DNA of 64,000 nt, taken from Lutibacter sp. (lineage in GTDB: Bacteria; Bacteroidota; Bacteroidia; Flavobacteriales; Flavobacteriaceae). Positions 61,006 to 64,000 of this stretch are shown here, piece after piece. The stretch is from contig NZ_JAEINV010000001.1 in the NCBI RefSeq assembly GCF_016342705.1, positions 248,001 to 312,000 on the forward strand, in the 5' to 3' direction. Below the pieces are notes generated by a model. It searched no databases. It saw only the letters and a program-made list of their open reading frames with translations, and was not told the DNA's origin. The first letter of the stretch is position 1. Each line of letters starts with the position of its first letter. The position numbers and the translations under genes were made by a program.

Positions 61006-61797
61006 TTAAAATTCTTGTTCAAAAATATCTTTATTGGTTGCAACAGTAGCAATAATATTTTCTAAAACAGTTTTTGAACTATTTATATAGAGTTGGTGTT
61101 TAATTTTACGAGGCATTATTTCAGCCAATAAATTATTTCTTTCTAAAACAGCCTTTGTTTGTTTTGCAACGGCTTCACCAGAGTCTATTATTTTAACTTG
61201 TTCACCCAAAATTTGTTGTATTTGAGGAATTAAATAGGGATAATGCGTACATCCTAAAACCAAGTGATCTATATTAAAATTCAACATAGGTTTTAAATAA
61301 GTTGTAAGTAAGTGAGCTAATTCTGGAGAATTTAATTTGCCAGCTTCAATTAAGGGTACTAAGCCTTCACCATCTTGCTCTATTTTAGTAATATTTTTAG
61401 TGTATTCGTTGGCTGTTTTTTCAAATAACTTACTACTTAAAGTTCCTTTGGTTGCCAATATTCCTATAGCGCCAGTTTTACTGAGTAGTGCTGCAGGTTT
61501 AATAGCCGGTTCAATACCAATAAAAGGAATGTTATAATTTGAGCGTAAATAATCTATAGCGTTTGTTGTTGCTGTATTGCAGGCAACAATAATTATTTTA
61601 CAGCCTTTAGCTATTAAATACTCCGTATTTTTTACAGATAAGGCAATTATATCTTCGGCTGTTTTTTCGCCGTAAGGAGCGTTCTTACTATCAGCTAAAT
61701 AAATAGTATTTTCATTAGGTAACAATTTAATGACCTCTTTCCAAATAGAAGTGCCACCAATACCTGAGTCAAATAAACCTATAGGTTGATTATTCAA
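61006..61797 (-). CDS. murI: Glutamate racemase (start re-assigned to TTG at 61797)
   Basis: 'NNQPIGLFDSGIGGTSIWKEV', 'IIVACNTATTNAIDYLR', 'LVLGCTHYPYL'; ATG at 61839 lies inside a terminator-like hairpin. Confidence 0.9.
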   Translation of the reverse strand: MNNQPIGLFDSGIGGTSIWKEVIKLLPNENTIYLADSKNAPYGEKTAEDIIALSVKNTEYLIAKGCKIIIVACNTATTNAIDYLRSNYNIPFIGIEPAIKPAALLSKTGAIGILATKGTLSSKLFEKTANEYTKNITKIEQDGEGLVPLIEAGKLNSPELAHLLTTYLKPMLNFNIDHLVLGCTHYPYLIPQIQQILGEQVKIIDSGEAVAKQTKAVLERNNLLAEIMPRKIKHQLYINSSKTVLENIIATVATNKDIFEQEF

Positions 61798-61830
61798 TTT
61801 TAATGTTTTTTTGAAATATAAATGTAAAAA

Positions 61831-61853
61831 AAATCCCACAGAAAGTGGGATTT
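61831..61853 (-). terminator. Hairpin downstream of the OmpH gene
   Basis: aaatcccac-agaaa-gtgggattt with T-tract on the minus strand. Confidence 0.75.
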
Positions 61854-61877
61854 AATTAAATAAGATATTGTTTAGGT

Positions 61878-62378
61878 TTATTTAATTCCTAATTTAGTTT
61901 TTACTGCTGGCAATAAATCTGTTCCGTTAGCTACAATTAAACTTGAAGCATCTAATACATAAACAAATCCTTGATCTTTAGCAACTTCTTCAATAGCTTT
62001 TTTAGCTTTGTCTAAAATTGGTTTCAATTTTTCATCTCTGTTTTTAGAAATTTCTTCTCTAGCCACTTGTGATGCTTGGTAAAGATTTTGACGATCTTGT
62101 TCAATTTCAGCACCTCTTTGTTGGTTTACTTCATCAGTTTGTGAATTTACTTCAGCTTCGTATTTTTTTAATTTTGCTGTAAATTTATCACTTTCAGCTT
62201 TTAGTTCACTTTCGTATGTTTTGCTTAATTTTTCTAAATCAGCATTTAATGCTTTTGTTTCTGGCATTAAACTTAATAGTAAGTCAGTATTAATATGAGC
62301 AACTTTTGTTTGTGCTTGTACCGTGTTTAACCCTAAAGTTACTATTGCAATTAGTAATAAAGTTTTAAAATTTTTCAT
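61878..62378 (-). CDS. OmpH/Skp family periplasmic chaperone
   Basis: Signal peptide; 'VAHINTDLLLSLMPETKALNADLEKLSKTYESELKA'. Confidence 0.92.
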   Translation of the reverse strand: MKNFKTLLLIAIVTLGLNTVQAQTKVAHINTDLLLSLMPETKALNADLEKLSKTYESELKAESDKFTAKLKKYEAEVNSQTDEVNQQRGAEIEQDRQNLYQASQVAREEISKNRDEKLKPILDKAKKAIEEVAKDQGFVYVLDASSLIVANGTDLLPAVKTKLGIK

Positions 62379-62398
62379 TTTTTTGCTTGATGTTTAAA

Positions 62399-63184
62399 TT
62401 AATTATTCTCTTTTTTTGCTTTTTTGGCTTTTTTTGCCTCTTCTATTTCTTTTATTCTTTGTAGTCTTTTATCTTCAATTGCTTTTTTTAATTCTTCTCT
62501 TTTTTTAAGTTGTTCGGCTTTTTTTTCTTCTAGTTTTAGTTGTAATTCAGCTCTTTTTTGTTCTCTTTCAGAAATTACATTATCAGTGGTGCCGTCATCA
62601 TTTATAGTTGTAACTGCTTCTTTATTGGTTAAAGCTTCTCTTTTTGCTTTTACTTCATTTAATTTTTCAGTTCTATTAATACTACTTATAACAAGTTCAC
62701 TAACATCATATTGTTGATTTGAAAATAACATGATTAAATCGCTTGATTTGTCAAAGATAAAATCATAATTACGCTTTGATGCAATATCTTGAACTGCATT
62801 ATATACTAAATCCTGAATTGGTTGTACTAACTGTTGTCTTAAAAAGAATAAATCGCCGTTGCTACCAAAATAGGTTTCTTGTAAAATTTTTAATTCAGTT
62901 TCTTTTATTTGAATGTCTTCTTCTTTTTCAACAATTAGTTCTTTTGTTAATAATGCTTTTTCGTTATTTAATTCAGCTTTTAAATCTTCTATTTCTTTTT
63001 GTTGTGACTGAATGTTACTTTGCCAAGTGATGGCTTTTGCATTTATTTTACTTTGAGCTTCAGTATAGTCTGGTATATTTTGTAAAATATATTCCATATC
63101 TATATATCCTATTCGTTGTGCTTTTTGAGCAATTGAATTTAAGCTTAAAATTAGAAAAGCAATTAAAAGAACATTTCTTGTCAT
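62399..63184 (-). CDS. OmpH/Skp family periplasmic chaperone with charged C-terminal coiled-coil
   Basis: 'RIGYIDMEYILQNIPDYTEAQSKI'; Lys/Glu-rich tail. Confidence 0.9.
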   Translation of the reverse strand: MTRNVLLIAFLILSLNSIAQKAQRIGYIDMEYILQNIPDYTEAQSKINAKAITWQSNIQSQQKEIEDLKAELNNEKALLTKELIVEKEEDIQIKETELKILQETYFGSNGDLFFLRQQLVQPIQDLVYNAVQDIASKRNYDFIFDKSSDLIMLFSNQQYDVSELVISSINRTEKLNEVKAKREALTNKEAVTTINDDGTTDNVISEREQKRAELQLKLEEKKAEQLKKREELKKAIEDKRLQRIKEIEEAKKAKKAKKENN

Positions 63185-63250
63185 AACTATAATGTATTTA
63201 GAAAAAATCGTGCCAATTTATGAATCATATACAAATATAACTGTTTTACA

Positions 63251-63979
63251 TTAAAATTGTTGTCCTATTATAAAGTGTGTTTGCCATCCAGATTTTTCTG
63301 TTCCACCTGGTAATGGATCAAATCCGTGTGCAAAATCAATACCTAATAAACCAAAGGCTGGCATAAAGATTCTTAAACCAACACCTGCTGATCTTTTTAA
63401 TTGGAAAGGATTAAAGTTTTTAAACCCATCATAAGAGTTACCTGCCTCTAAAAATCCTAATGCATAAATAGATGCTGAAGGTTTTAAGGTAATTGGATAT
63501 CTTAATTCTAATTGGAATTTATTATAAATAGTACCGCCATCAATGGAAGAAAGCTGTCCATTTTCATAACCTCTTAAAGCAATGGTTTCTCTACCATCTA
63601 ATTGGTATGATGCCATTCCATCTCCACCAACAAAGTAGCGTTCAAAAGGAGAGTCGCCTAATTTTTTATTATAGTTACCTAAAAATCCAAATTCAGCATT
63701 AGACATAATTACTAAATCTTTTGTTAATGCAGTATACCATTTTCCTTTAAAGAAGGCTTTGTAGTATTCTAACCATTTAAATTTTTCAGCTAACTCCATA
63801 TTAGTATAATCTTTTTCATTTAATAAAGAATATGGAATTGTTAATTTTGCACCAATGGTAAAGTCTGAACCTGATTTTGGAAAAATTGGGTTTGGACCTG
63901 CAGAACTTCTTCCTATTGAAATGTTATACGCTAAATTATTTAAATTTCCGTTACTTAAAGTTAGGTTTCCAATTCGCAT
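63251..63979 (-). CDS. bamA: BamA-family outer membrane assembly protein, C-terminal part (gene continues beyond the window)
   Basis: 'VGGDGMASYQLDGRETIALRGYENG', 'VGLRIFMPAFGLLGIDFAHGFDP', terminal 'HFIIGQQF'; adjacent to OmpH genes. Confidence 0.85.
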   Translation of the reverse strand: MRIGNLTLSNGNLNNLAYNISIGRSSAGPNPIFPKSGSDFTIGAKLTIPYSLLNEKDYTNMELAEKFKWLEYYKAFFKGKWYTALTKDLVIMSNAEFGFLGNYNKKLGDSPFERYFVGGDGMASYQLDGRETIALRGYENGQLSSIDGGTIYNKFQLELRYPITLKPSASIYALGFLEAGNSYDGFKNFNPFQLKRSAGVGLRIFMPAFGLLGIDFAHGFDPLPGGTEKSGWQTHFIIGQQF

Positions 63980-64000
63980 GCCGTATTCTTTTAAGTCATA

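Noticed and set aside
1-64000. CRISPR array, rRNA, tRNA, prophage or intact transposase
   Set aside because: No regular repeat-spacer arrays, no RNA-gene-like conserved sequences and no integrase/transposase ORFs recognised by eye; a tRNAscan/Infernal run would be decisive.

Overview
AT-rich 64 kb window from a Bacteroidota genome, probably a marine Flavobacteriia (T9SS C-terminal sorting tail, PorP/SprF, Bacteroidota-style lipoprotein signals). Five blocks are visible. (1) 1-24.2 kb: a compact, all-plus-strand carbohydrate-utilisation locus with a truncated GH (A)-barrel protein, a very large GH94/GH149-like phosphorylase, three GH17-like proteins (one lipoprotein, two without signal peptides), a GPH-type MFS symporter, two GH3s, GH128-CBM6 with a T9SS tail, GH5, GH2, an esterase, a lipoprotein ADP-ribosylglycohydrolase-fold protein and a lipoprotein CotH-kinase protein. 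No SusC/SusD pair lies inside the window. I infer a beta-1,3(/1,6)-glucan locus with a cytoplasmic phosphorolytic branch. (2) 24.3-30.8 kb: PfkB/KDG-kinase-like gene and leuCDAB, punctuated by two 80-bp REP-like elements in opposite orientation. (3) 30.9-39.3 kb: CusABC-like heavy-metal efflux island. (4) 39.4-60.9 kb: accessory mixture (HTH gene with a palindrome, PorP/SprF, gamma-carbonic anhydrase, HU, PAS histidine kinase, GNATs, P-type ATPase, VIT1-like, CDF, and others) with a cluster of decaying genes between 54.7 and 58.5 kb and a recurrent promoter-like intergenic motif. (5) 61-64 kb: murI, two OmpH/Skp genes and the BamA C-terminus on the minus strand. All family calls are by eye from translated motifs; no database search was run.
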